Shown: one piece after another, positions 1 through 8,263 of the stretch
Layout of the letters: each line of letters begins with the position of its first letter
Position numbering within the stretch: position 1 is the stretch's first letter
Assembly (NCBI GenBank): GCA_030524925.1
Contig: JAUNFS010000008.1
Coordinates: 1 to 37,615, forward strand
DNA from: a bacterium
Lineage (GTDB): Bacteria; Bacillota_I; Bacilli_A; RF39; UBA660
DNA length: 37,615 bases
Direction: 5' to 3'
Notes under the pieces: generated by a model
The model's database searches: none
What the model was told of the DNA's origin: nothing
What the model saw: the letters and a program-made list of their open reading frames with translations, nothing else
Made by a program: the position numbers and the translations under genes

Positions 1-35
1 AGCAGCGAAAAAGCAGCGAAAAAAGATGATAAAAT

Positions 36-1697
36 TTATTTAATTTTCCAGCATGAACCTCCTGATTTTGCATCATTATAAATTTTACCATCTTTTTTTA
101 AAATATCTAACAAATATCTTACTCTATTAATTTTATTTTTACTGTCTAATGATTTAGGTAGTTTATCATTTAATAACTCCATAATTTCTTTACGACTTGC
201 AGAGCCATATTCATTTAAATATTTCATGATTATTTCCATATAAAATTCATTTTCCAGTCCAACGTTGTATACATAGTCTTTCTTATTCCCAGTTATTTTT
301 GCTATGTCAGATGAAATATAAATTTTGGGATATCTTCCCTCAATTAAATTATCTTTTCTTAGATAATCGCATTGTTGTTTAGTGATTTCATAATTTTTTT
401 GAACTCTATCAAGAAGCATTACTTTTTCTATATCTAAATTTGTTTTTTCAAATAATATTTTACTGTATTTTTCATCTATTATTTTACCATATAATGTTAC
501 CTTAACGCGGTTATTTGTTGTTAAATCATAATCAGGCATTGGAAAAAATTTTTTCTTTTGAATATCATATACTCTTCTTATGCCGCTGCCAACAGTATCA
601 ATCATATTTAGATTTACCATAGCATTAGCTAAAAATTGATTTCTATAATAAGGTGAAGAAAACCCATCTTTTAGAACGTTCTCAATTGTTTCGGGAATGA
701 AATTTCCTTCATTGATTATTATTAGCTTGTCTTTATATTCCATTATATTAATATTTCCACGTAGTTTATAATCTTGATGAACAATACAGTTGTTGATTAA
801 TTCACGTAGAATGTAATTATCATATTGATCTACTTCTTTTGGAAATAATGTGTTGTCATTGACCATGTATCTATATCTCAAATTTCTAATTTTAGATTTT
901 AATTTTTCAACATTTAATATAAATGGTATTCCAAAATGTTCATAATCTATAACATTGAACTCATCATATAATTTCCATGTCATTTTAGGTGTGTAACCAT
1001 TCATTAGATAATCATCATCATTTTTTCCTAATAATAGCATACATGCCATCGTAATTTTATTATTTAAAGTTAGTTTTGCTTTATTTAAAAAATTAATATC
1101 TGATAAATTGTCTATTTCATTAGAAATCTTTTTACCTTTATATTTTATTTTAAATTGTTCTCGTGCCATTTGGATCGCATCTTTATCTAAATTATCTACT
1201 GTAGCATTTTCTATAACTTGTCTTGACCAGTCATAATTGGCTGTAGCCTTTATCTGCTCTATTTTATTAGACGTTAAAGATGTTAATGATTCTCCATTTC
1301 TGCCATACGGGAACCCCTTCCAATTAATAGGCGTCCCTGAAGCTGCTGGCACTTGAAACATTATTATTCTCTTACTATCTTTAATTAATTCATATATTTC
1401 TATAAACCCAATATTATCTGTCGTATTATCTGAAATTTGTTTTTTTAATTTATTAAAATTGCTATCTCTATAAAAATTGGTACCCATCAACTTGTGAGTT
1501 TTATCATCAACTCCAAAAATTATCCAAGAATATTGTTTGTTTTTTAAATTTGCTTCGTTCCCTAATGCAGAAAAATACTTACCTAGATTATCAATATCAA
1601 AATTATTTTCTGCTCTTTTAAATTCTACACATTCGTTTTCTGAATTTGATAGCAATTCTTCCAATATTATTTTTAGTTCTTCGCTGTTTTTATACAA
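36..1697 (-). CDS. AlbA_2 (Schlafen-like) domain / ATPase-fold putative regulator
   Basis: The N-terminal part (about residues 15-140) has the AlbA_2 pattern: an ECVEFK acidic/aromatic start, a LGNEAN stretch and IIFGVDD. A GHKL-like HATPase_c_4 region follows at about 295-380 (ELINNCIVHQDY, IINEGNF, GSGIRRV). The last 80 residues look like a winged helix. This architecture is usually annotated as a RecG-like or ATP-binding putative transcriptional regulator; its true role is mostly unknown. The longest reading starts at a GTG at 1706, but that GTG lies inside AGAGGTGAT, which is itself a good ribosome binding site for the TTG at 1697, so I start there (553 aa). It is transcribed alone and leftward. 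A defence or regulatory role is possible but not shown here. Confidence 0.8.
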   Translation of the reverse strand: MYKNSEELKIILEELLSNSENECVEFKRAENNFDIDNLGKYFSALGNEANLKNKQYSWIIFGVDDKTHKLMGTNFYRDSNFNKLKKQISDNTTDNIGFIEIYELIKDSKRIIMFQVPAASGTPINWKGFPYGRNGESLTSLTSNKIEQIKATANYDWSRQVIENATVDNLDKDAIQMAREQFKIKYKGKKISNEIDNLSDINFLNKAKLTLNNKITMACMLLLGKNDDDYLMNGYTPKMTWKLYDEFNVIDYEHFGIPFILNVEKLKSKIRNLRYRYMVNDNTLFPKEVDQYDNYILRELINNCIVHQDYKLRGNINIMEYKDKLIIINEGNFIPETIENVLKDGFSSPYYRNQFLANAMVNLNMIDTVGSGIRRVYDIQKKKFFPMPDYDLTTNNRVKVTLYGKIIDEKYSKILFEKTNLDIEKVMLLDRVQKNYEITKQQCDYLRKDNLIEGRYPKIYISSDIAKITGNKKDYVYNVGLENEFYMEIIMKYLNEYGSASRKEIMELLNDKLPKSLDSKNKINRVRYLLDILKKDGKIYNDAKSGGSCWKIK

Positions 1698-1827
1698 AGT
1701 AATCACCTCTGCTTTATTTTACCATAAATTTTATTGTTATAATGATAATTCCTGATAGTTTTTAATAATTTCATGTTCTACTTTTTCAAATGCCTTTTTT
1801 CTTTTTAAAAAGCGTATTTTCGTTTAT

Positions 1828-1851
1828 AAAAAAAGATGATTTCTCACCTTT
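1828..1851 (-). terminator. Rho-independent terminator of the 1868-3454 gene
   Basis: Just past the stop, on the minus strand, an 8-bp stem (AAAGGTGA/TCATCTTT, one G-U pair) closes on a GAAA tetraloop and runs into seven Ts. Confidence 0.75.
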
Positions 1852-1867
1852 CTTCAATTTAATTTTA

Positions 1868-3454
1868 TTATTTATTTACTTTTTTCTTTAAAACAAAAGC
1901 AAGAGTTATTATTCCTAAAGATACTAAGCTTAGAATTACGTATTTGATGATATTATCACCTGTTGCTGGATTAATTACTTTAATTATTGGATCTGTTTCT
2001 TCAGCACTATTAGATGCTAGCGCATAGGTACTAAAGTGAGTTGTTTTAAATTTTGCGTATTTTTTATCATCTTTAATAATTACAGTTCCTTTAATTGTTT
2101 CACTTGTTTTGCCATCTTCACTGATGTAATATACCTCTACTGTTTGATTTTCTTCGTAACTGTCACCTACTGGTAAAAGAACTTCTATGCCATTTTTGAT
2201 TTGAGTTATTAGTTTACTATCAAACATTTTACTTAAAGTTATATCGTAGGCTGAGTCTATTTTTAAATTATTTTCTTCACTTGCTTTTTTTACGTATTCA
2301 TCATTAGTTACATTTTTAGCACTTACTTTAGCATCTAGTGGCACTTCATAGCTGTTTGTACTTACCATGACACCACTAGTAGTATCTTTTGAGCTAACAT
2401 TGTAATTATCTAATTTATCTTTTGGTATTTCAACAATGGTTATATCAGTTTCTGTTTTACCAATCTTTGTTCTTGCATAGTGGCCCACATAATGAATATC
2501 TTTAGTTCCTAGATTTTTATTGATAATTTCATTTATTTCTTCACCGTCAAGTTCCCAGGTTTCAGAACCATCTACTTGCACTTCTATTTCATTTTTAAAG
2601 TTGTCTTTTAATCTTCTTTCGGCTTTTTCAAAAACGGTTCCTGTTTCATTTTTATCTACATAAACAATGTTATATTCTTTAAATAAGATTTCTTTTATAT
2701 CATATAAAATTCCATCTTTCATAACACCTATTGCATTTATAAAGGTTGCATAGTATGGGGCTCCACCACCACCTAGATTATAATTTACAAATTTATATTC
2801 TTTTTCACTTTCAAAAATATCTTTAACATTACCATAGCGAGCAATTAAGGCATCATTCAAATAAGCATCATCGTTGGTAAGTCCATAATGATATACTGAG
2901 TTTATAACGTTTAAACCAAACATTGAGTATTCACTTTCAAAAGCGTTTAGCTTTGCTTTAACTTCGTTATAGTTTTCTGAGTCTTTGATAAATTTAATTT
3001 TTATGGGATTTTCTAATGGAGTATTTTCAGTTTCATCAGAATAGCTAATTCTTACGGCTATGTCATCTGTAAATGTAAAATCACTTATGAGATATAAATT
3101 ATTATTTCCTTCTATTTTGTAACCTAGACTTTTTAAGTATACACTTAGAGTTTCAGCCATTATTCTGTCTTTGCAACTGTTAGTTTCACTTTTTATCCAG
3201 CTTTCACTGGTTATTCCTTGTTTTTCAAAGAAACCAGGATCCTTACTGTCTGCTTTTTTATAGTCCTCTTCTGTGAAAATGCATTCTTTTGCTAGTTTTG
3301 CAGATGGATCTACTATTTTAGTATTTAAATATTTTTCGCCATTTTCTTCTACGATTGGCAGTTCGTTTAATTTAGCAAGTCTTTCTTCTTTGGTTAAAGC
3401 ACTTACGCTTACTGGGAGAGTTAAGCAAGTAAGTAAAACAATTAATCTTTTCAT
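1868..3454 (-). CDS. Secreted surface protein with NPATG sorting signal
   Basis: The protein has a Sec signal peptide (MKRLIVLLTCLTLPVSVSA) and a long polar ectodomain with no domain I recognise. It ends in a classic cell-wall sorting signal: NPATGD, a hydrophobic segment of about 20 residues (IIKYVILSLVSLGIITLAFVL), then a KKKVNK tail. A sortase would join the protein to peptidoglycan after the Thr. No sortase is encoded in this window. The reading can be extended to 3475, but AGGTG five bases before the ATG at 3454 fixes that start (528 aa). It is a single-gene unit bounded by a terminator on each side. The function of the ectodomain is unknown. Confidence 0.85.
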   Translation of the reverse strand: MKRLIVLLTCLTLPVSVSALTKEERLAKLNELPIVEENGEKYLNTKIVDPSAKLAKECIFTEEDYKKADSKDPGFFEKQGITSESWIKSETNSCKDRIMAETLSVYLKSLGYKIEGNNNLYLISDFTFTDDIAVRISYSDETENTPLENPIKIKFIKDSENYNEVKAKLNAFESEYSMFGLNVINSVYHYGLTNDDAYLNDALIARYGNVKDIFESEKEYKFVNYNLGGGGAPYYATFINAIGVMKDGILYDIKEILFKEYNIVYVDKNETGTVFEKAERRLKDNFKNEIEVQVDGSETWELDGEEINEIINKNLGTKDIHYVGHYARTKIGKTETDITIVEIPKDKLDNYNVSSKDTTSGVMVSTNSYEVPLDAKVSAKNVTNDEYVKKASEENNLKIDSAYDITLSKMFDSKLITQIKNGIEVLLPVGDSYEENQTVEVYYISEDGKTSETIKGTVIIKDDKKYAKFKTTHFSTYALASNSAEETDPIIKVINPATGDNIIKYVILSLVSLGIITLAFVLKKKVNK

Positions 3455-3496
3455 ATCATCACCTAGAATAATCATATCATATTTTATAAATTTGCA

Positions 3497-3527
3497 AAAG
3501 AAAAAGTAAGATAATTAGTCTCTTACT
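3497..3527 (-). terminator. Rho-independent terminator overlapping the aspS stop codon
   Basis: On the minus strand AGTAAGA and TCTTACT form a stem around a 9-nt loop, followed by TTTTTCTTTT. The 5' arm includes the last codons of aspS. Confidence 0.75.
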
Positions 3528-5257
3528 TTAATATGAAGTTCTCTTAATTGTTTTTCATCTAATTCGTTTGGACCACCCATTAATAGATCTACGCCTGATA
3601 CATTTGGTGGGAATATTTGAACTTCTCTTAGGTTTTCTTCACCAGTTAGTAGCATAATGATTCTATCAATTCCAGGAGCCATACCTGCATGAGGAGGCGC
3701 TCCATATTGGAATGCAGTGTAAAGTGATCTAAATTTATTTTTAATTACGTCTTCATTATAACCAACAATATCAAAGGCTTTTTTCATAATTTCAATATCA
3801 TGATTACGAACAGCACCTGAACTCATTTCATAGCCGTTACATACAAAGTCGTACTGAATTGCGGTGATGTTTAATGGATCTTCATTGTTTAGTGCTTCTA
3901 ACCCTCCTTTTGGCATACTAAATGGATTATGACCAAAATCTAATGAACCAGTCTCTTCGTTTTCTTCATACATTGGGAAGTCATTAATAATGCAGAACTC
4001 AAAACGATTTTCGTCTATTAAGTCTAGTTCTTTACCTAATTTTGTACGTAATAAGCCAGCTAGTTTTGGTGTCTTTTTAGGTTCATCAGCAATAATAAAT
4101 AATACATCGTTTGTTTCTAGGTTGTATTCTTTAATTAGGCTTGCTCTAATATTATCATTTAGATATTTATCTACCGATGATTTAAATGTTTTGTCTTCAT
4201 TTACTTTAATGTATGATAGACCATGAGCTCCAACGCTTTTAACATATTCTTCTATTTGTTTGAACCAAGAGTTTGATTTGTCTACATTACTTGCTTTGAT
4301 AATTCTAATACATTTATTTTTAAATGGTTCAAATTCACTTTCACTTAGGATGCTTCCATCAGTAATGATTAATGGGTTTCTTAAATCTGGTTTATCACTT
4401 CCATATTTTAGCATTGCTTCTTTATAAGATATTCTTCTAAATGGATATGGTGATACTTCTTTGTTTCCAAAGGTTTTAAATACATTATAGAAGATTTTTT
4501 CACCCACACTATAAACGTCTTCTTCAGTAGCAAAACTCATTTCTAAGTCTAACTGGTAGAATTCTAATGTACGGTCTGCACGGCAGTCTTCATCTCTAAA
4601 GCATGGCGCTATTTGGAAGTACTTGTTAAAGCCACTTACCATTAAAAGTTGTTTATAAATTTGTGGTGCTTGAGGAAGTGCGTAGAATTTTCCTTTGTAG
4701 TTTCTTGATGGAATAACAAAGTCTCTAGCGCCTTCGGGACTACTTGTAGTTATTATTGGAGTAGCTATTTCAGTAAATCCTAGTTCCTTCATAAGTGATC
4801 TCATGTAGTCAATTACTTTAGATCTAAATAGAACTGTTTGATGATGTTTCTCGTTTCTTAAGTCTAAGTAACGATATTTTAATCTTGTTTCTTCACTCGC
4901 ATTTTCCGGATGGTTAATTTCAAATGGCAATGTACTTGCGCATTTACCTAGAATTTCAAATGAGATTAGTTCTAATTCAATGTCTCCTGTTTTCATGTTA
5001 GGATTTACCATGTCAGGAGTTCTTTTTTTAACAATTCCTTCTAAGGTAATAGTACTTTCTCTTGTTACGCCATTAAATTCTTCTGGTTTATTACTAATAA
5101 CTTGGATAGTTCCAGTTTCATCACGAATTAGTAAAAACATTAGATTTGCACCTAGGTTACGAATTTGTTCAATCCAACCAGCAATGCGAACTTTTTGACC
5201 TTCTAATTTGCTTGTTACTTCTTCAGCAAATAATTCACGATAAATATTTCCTTTCAT
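3515..5257 (-). CDS. aspS: Aspartyl-tRNA synthetase
   Basis: This class II synthetase charges tRNA-Asp in the cytoplasm. The order is normal for the bacterial enzyme: an N-terminal OB-fold anticodon-binding domain (residues 1-105; VRIAGWIEQIRNLG), the catalytic core with motif 2 around FRDEDCRADR (with TLEFYQ after it), a GAD insertion at about 280-400, and motif 3 near the C-terminus (GMAPGIDRIIMLL). The length of 580 aa is usual for bacterial AspRS. The gene stands alone behind a T-box leader (5258-5502), so it should be induced when uncharged tRNA-Asp accumulates. It ends in its own terminator. Confidence 0.97.
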   Translation of the reverse strand: MKGNIYRELFAEEVTSKLEGQKVRIAGWIEQIRNLGANLMFLLIRDETGTIQVISNKPEEFNGVTRESTITLEGIVKKRTPDMVNPNMKTGDIELELISFEILGKCASTLPFEINHPENASEETRLKYRYLDLRNEKHHQTVLFRSKVIDYMRSLMKELGFTEIATPIITTSSPEGARDFVIPSRNYKGKFYALPQAPQIYKQLLMVSGFNKYFQIAPCFRDEDCRADRTLEFYQLDLEMSFATEEDVYSVGEKIFYNVFKTFGNKEVSPYPFRRISYKEAMLKYGSDKPDLRNPLIITDGSILSESEFEPFKNKCIRIIKASNVDKSNSWFKQIEEYVKSVGAHGLSYIKVNEDKTFKSSVDKYLNDNIRASLIKEYNLETNDVLFIIADEPKKTPKLAGLLRTKLGKELDLIDENRFEFCIINDFPMYEENEETGSLDFGHNPFSMPKGGLEALNNEDPLNITAIQYDFVCNGYEMSSGAVRNHDIEIMKKAFDIVGYNEDVIKNKFRSLYTAFQYGAPPHAGMAPGIDRIIMLLTGEENLREVQIFPPNVSGVDLLMGGPNELDEKQLRELHIKVRD

Positions 5258-5502
5258 TTTATACCTTCTTTCTATTTAAAAAACAGTGATCAATCCTAAA
5301 CAAGGACGAATCACTGTTAATCCGCGGTACCACCTTTATTACTTTAAAAGTCTCTCTTTATGAATAACGGCATTAACCGGCTTAGTCTACTTAATTCTTT
5401 AAGCACTCATGGTGTCTAAAAGATTATTTCTATATTAACTTTCACCTAGTGTTAACTCTCTTTGATAGAATATTAATCTTCCTTGTCCAATCAACGTTTA
5501 TA
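5258..5502 (-). promoter_or_regulatory. T-box riboswitch leader of aspS
   Basis: The minus strand carries the hallmark T-box bulge sequence AAAGGTGGTACCGCG at about 5338-5324, just before a terminator hairpin. Upstream lie an AGAGAG loop-type motif and GGTGAAAG, as in Stem I. The 3' side of Stem I contains GACACC, in which GAC (5416-5414) is the likely specifier codon, matching Asp. In this family, uncharged tRNA stabilises an antiterminator and allows transcription of aspS. The Stem I pairing was not folded, so the specifier is an inference that fits the downstream gene. Confidence 0.92.
5275..5318 (-). terminator. T-box regulated terminator hairpin
   Basis: On the minus strand AACAGTGAT and ATCACTGTT form the outer stem, with further pairing of TCC with GGA inside, followed by a run of six Ts. 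The 5' arm overlaps the T-box antiterminator region. Confidence 0.85.
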
Positions 5503-5508
5503 AATATA

Positions 5509-5537
5509 TTTATAATACTTTTTTTTAAATATTGCAA
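5509..5537 (-). promoter_or_regulatory. Putative sigma-A promoter of aspS
   Basis: TTGCAA (5537-5532), a 17-bp spacer, then TATAAA (5514-5509). Transcription would begin near 5502, just upstream of T-box Stem I. Confidence 0.5.
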
Positions 5538-5549
5538 GTGGTTTTTATG

Positions 5550-6860
5550 CTATTTTACTAAAAATGTCGCATAAAGTGGTACTGATTTAATCTTACTATT
5601 TTCATCATACCCAAAGTTTTTGGTACTGATGCGTACTGCATATTTAGGGTTATAATTTTCAATATATGTTTTTAAACTTTTAGATTGAGTATTATCTGCA
5701 GCTTTTACCTCTACTGGGATAATCCCGTCTTCGTTATAAAGTAAGAAATCTACCTCAGCTATTCCATCACTTATCCAGTAATATAAGCTTATCTTATTAC
5801 TTACTAACTGAGTAGCTACATAATTTTCAGTAATTGCTCCTTTAAATAACGAGATATTATCTAATACTATATCGCTATATTTAATTTCAAGCATGTAATT
5901 TAATAGGCCAACGTCATTAATGAATAGTTTAAAGTTTTCGTTATCTTCAAAAGCTTTTAAAGGAATTAACGGTTTAGTTATTCTTTTTGATGAGATAATC
6001 AAGTTACTTGCTTCTAGCCAAGATAATGGTAATACATAATCTCTAGATCTTGCATTTCTATCAATTTTATTAAATTGGAATTTTTTACTTTCGTTTGCTA
6101 TTTGAGCTGGTACAGATCTATATGTCTTTTCTATTTTAATAGTTTCTGCTTCGCTCGTTACATATTTTTTCATATCTTTAATATATGAATTTATGATATC
6201 GTCTTTGATTGATGAGTCATATTTCATGATGTCACAGTTAACACTAATAAAGTTTTTAACTGATTCTGGCATTCCACCTGATATTAAATAATAACGATAA
6301 AACTCTAAGGCTTGGTTGTGTAATTGCTCTATTAGAGGTTTATTTGTTTCATAGGATTTTTTAATTTCAGCTAATAAGCTTTCACGGTTATTTGCAATTA
6401 AGAATTCTTCAAAATCCATCGGATATAATGTTAGCATTTTGACTTTACCAACTGGAAATGAGAATTTGGCACGATTTAATTTGACACCTAGAAGGCTTCC
6501 AGCACAAATGATATTTACGTTATTATGACTTTCACAAAAAAATTTTAATTCAGCTATTAGTGCTTCGGATTCTTGGATTTCATCTATAAATATTATAGAA
6601 TTAGGCGTATCAAAGTCAAAATTAATAATGGTTTTTAAATAATTATATTTCTCTTCTGAATTAATATCTGTTCTTTTATATAAATCAATAATATTTTGAT
6701 TTTCAAAAAGATTTATTTTTTTATAGTGCTCGTATTCATTTTCACAAAACTTTTCAATAATATAGGTTTTTCCTACCTGTCTTGCTCCTAAAATCATTAA
6801 TGGTTTATTTTCTTTATTATTTTTCCATTCTAAAAGTTCATTATATATCTTTCTTTTCAT
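5550..6860 (-). CDS. AAA-family ATPase with DUF4143 C-terminal domain
   Basis: The N-terminal ATPase domain (AAA_14 type) has a Walker A motif in GARQVGKT near residue 25 and a Walker B motif IIFIDEIQES near 100. A DUF4143-type domain follows, with the characteristic end ITENYVATQLVS, YYWISDGIAEVDFLL and IPVEVKAADN, which resembles a PD-(D/E)XK nuclease fold core (E-D-VEVKA). The length of 436 aa is normal for the family. These proteins are common and often mobile, and their cellular role is not established. GGTGAT six bases before the ATG supports this start. The gene has a near-consensus promoter preceded by three 33-bp repeats. Confidence 0.9.
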   Translation of the reverse strand: MKRKIYNELLEWKNNKENKPLMILGARQVGKTYIIEKFCENEYEHYKKINLFENQNIIDLYKRTDINSEEKYNYLKTIINFDFDTPNSIIFIDEIQESEALIAELKFFCESHNNVNIICAGSLLGVKLNRAKFSFPVGKVKMLTLYPMDFEEFLIANNRESLLAEIKKSYETNKPLIEQLHNQALEFYRYYLISGGMPESVKNFISVNCDIMKYDSSIKDDIINSYIKDMKKYVTSEAETIKIEKTYRSVPAQIANESKKFQFNKIDRNARSRDYVLPLSWLEASNLIISSKRITKPLIPLKAFEDNENFKLFINDVGLLNYMLEIKYSDIVLDNISLFKGAITENYVATQLVSNKISLYYWISDGIAEVDFLLYNEDGIIPVEVKAADNTQSKSLKTYIENYNPKYAVRISTKNFGYDENSKIKSVPLYATFLVK

Positions 6861-6875
6861 ATAATCACCATGCTC

Positions 6876-6904
6876 ATTATAGCTTAATTACGGCAAATTG
6901 TCAA
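6876..6904 (-). promoter_or_regulatory. Consensus sigma-A promoter of the DUF4143 ATPase gene
   Basis: A perfect TTGACA (6904-6899), a 17-bp spacer and a perfect TATAAT (6881-6876) lie just upstream of the gene. The first copy of the 33-bp repeat abuts the -35 box. Confidence 0.8.
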
Positions 6905-6908
6905 TTTA

Positions 6909-6998
6909 TTTCACATAATCCGAACGACTTTTCACTAAATGTTTCACATTTTTCTAACGACTTTTTGTCAAATATTTCACATTTTTCTAACGACTTTT
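6909..6998. repeat. Three direct repeats with a 33-bp period
   Basis: A 24-bp core starting TTTCACA and ending AACGACTTTT begins at 6909, 6942 and 6975, exactly 33 bp apart. Copies 2 and 3 are identical over 24 bp; copy 1 differs at a few central bases. A 33-bp period is about three helical turns, so a protein bound to the cores would sit on one face of the DNA, immediately upstream of the ATPase promoter. The period is also a multiple of three, and one minus-strand frame reads as an 11-residue repeat (KSLEKCEIFDK-like) without its own start. Confidence 0.85.
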
Positions 6999-7198
6999 AA
7001 TTTTTTGAAGCTTTTAGGCATAAAAATAATGTCTTTTAGTAGATATATACCAGGAAACAAAATAAGAGTTTCTATGTGTGTTAGAGTATATCCTAGATAT
7101 TCAAATATATTAAAACCAACAGTAAAAAGATTTAGATTAAGTATCCAAAATGATAATGAATAACTAGTTATAAGTAAACCTAATAATATTTTAGTCAT
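6977..7198 (-). CDS. Small putative membrane protein
   Basis: A 73-codon reading with two hydrophobic stretches (about residues 4-30 and 36-60) and a basic tail (KSFKKLKVVRKM). I do not recognise it. The composition is that of a small integral membrane protein, but no ribosome binding site is visible before the ATG and no homologue can be named. Its last codons run into the third 33-bp repeat. It lies between the gap terminator and the ATPase promoter, so it would need its own promoter. It may be spurious. Confidence 0.35.
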   Translation of the reverse strand: MTKILLGLLITSYSLSFWILNLNLFTVGFNIFEYLGYTLTHIETLILFPGIYLLKDIIFMPKSFKKLKVVRKM

Positions 7199-7221
7199 AT
7201 TACATTTTATTATTTATTTAA

Positions 7222-7242
7222 AATAAAAAGACCTTAGAGGTC
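7222..7242 (-). terminator. Rho-independent terminator of gap
   Basis: GACCT-CTA-AGGTC immediately after the gap stop codon on the minus strand, followed by TTTTTATTTT. Confidence 0.7.
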
Positions 7243-8250
7243 CTATTTATCTAATTTTAGTAGTTTAATCATGGTTCTTAACATTTGGCAAGTATAACCT
7301 AGTTCGTTATCATACCAAGCTACTACTTTTACTACGTGATTGTCACAGTCTAATACTTTAGTAGCTGACCCATCAACTAGTGCTCCACATCTATTACCAA
7401 TGATATCACTTGATACTACTGGATCTTCTGTGTATTTTAAAATCACATTAGCATTTGCTTTGAATGCGGCATTTAGTGTTTCAATGGTTACTTCTTTATT
7501 TAAGTTTAGGGTTAAATCTACACATGAACCGTCAACAACAGGAACTCTAAAAGCTACACCATCTAGTTTGCCTTCTAGTGATGGAATAACCTTTCCTACT
7601 GCTGATGCGGCTCCGGTTGAGGTAGGAATAATATTGTTAACAGCGGCTCTACCTCTTCTTGATGAAATACCCTTTTTATGTGAGCCATCTAAAATATTTT
7701 GATCATTTGTTAAGGCATGGATGGTTGTCATATAACCTGATGCAATACCAAAGTAATGCTCTATTATTCTAAGTACAGGAGTTAAGCAGTTAGTTGTACA
7801 CGAAGCGGCACTTATTACCTCTTCTTTACCCGTTAAAGTATTGTCGTTTACACCGAAGACAACTGTTTTCATATCGCCCTTTCCTGGAGCAGAGATTACA
7901 ACGTGTTTAGCTCCTGCTTTAATATGTTTCATAGCATCTTCTAATTTAGTGAATTTACCAGTACATTCTAATACACAGTCTACTTCTAATTCTTTCCATG
8001 GGCACATTTCTGGGTCATCATATTTAAATGTTTTAATTAATCTATCTTCAAATACAATTCCTTCATCAGTAAAGCCAATACTATCTTCTTCAAAACCACC
8101 TTGGGCTGAATCATATTTTAGTAAGTAAGCCATTTCTTCACTTGTACCATGACCATTTACTCCTACTACAACATATTCCTTGCTACCCATTAATTCTCTA
8201 AAAGCTAAGCGACCAATACGCCCAAACCCGTTTATTACTATTTTTTTCAT
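7243..8250 (-). CDS. gap: Glyceraldehyde-3-phosphate dehydrogenase (type I)
   Basis: It oxidises glyceraldehyde-3-phosphate to 1,3-bisphosphoglycerate in glycolysis, or runs in reverse. The N-terminal Rossmann motif is NGFGRIGR, the catalytic Cys is C151 in SCTTNC, and HALTNDQ and WYDNELGY are in place. The length of 335 aa is standard. The residue after VVGVN is Gly33, where NAD-dependent enzymes usually carry the Asp that binds the adenosine ribose; NADP-using GapB-type enzymes also lack that Asp, so coenzyme preference is open. AAAGGAT eight bases before the ATG gives a clear start, 13 bp after the upstream surface-protein gene. It is the last gene of a three-gene unit. Confidence 0.96.
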   Translation of the reverse strand: MKKIVINGFGRIGRLAFRELMGSKEYVVVGVNGHGTSEEMAYLLKYDSAQGGFEEDSIGFTDEGIVFEDRLIKTFKYDDPEMCPWKELEVDCVLECTGKFTKLEDAMKHIKAGAKHVVISAPGKGDMKTVVFGVNDNTLTGKEEVISAASCTTNCLTPVLRIIEHYFGIASGYMTTIHALTNDQNILDGSHKKGISSRRGRAAVNNIIPTSTGAASAVGKVIPSLEGKLDGVAFRVPVVDGSCVDLTLNLNKEVTIETLNAAFKANANVILKYTEDPVVSSDIIGNRCGALVDGSATKVLDCDNHVVKVVAWYDNELGYTCQMLRTMIKLLKLDK

Positions 8251-8263
8251 ATCTATATCCTTT

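Noticed and set aside
1-81. Plus-strand frame open from the left edge, reading as a Lys/Ala-rich tail (EKAAKKDDK), with AGCAGCGAAAA repeated twice
   Set aside because: It could be the end of a gene cut by the window, but it overlaps the end of the 36-1697 gene and has no other support. Too short to call.
6782-7163. Plus-strand frames across the 33-bp repeats (repeated SHFSNDF)
   Set aside because: The repeat length is a multiple of three, so several frames look open; no start signals, and the sequence holds the ATPase promoter on the other strand.
7340-8128. Long plus-strand open frames opposite gap
   Set aside because: These are antisense shadows of a strongly conserved gene, with no ribosome binding sites.
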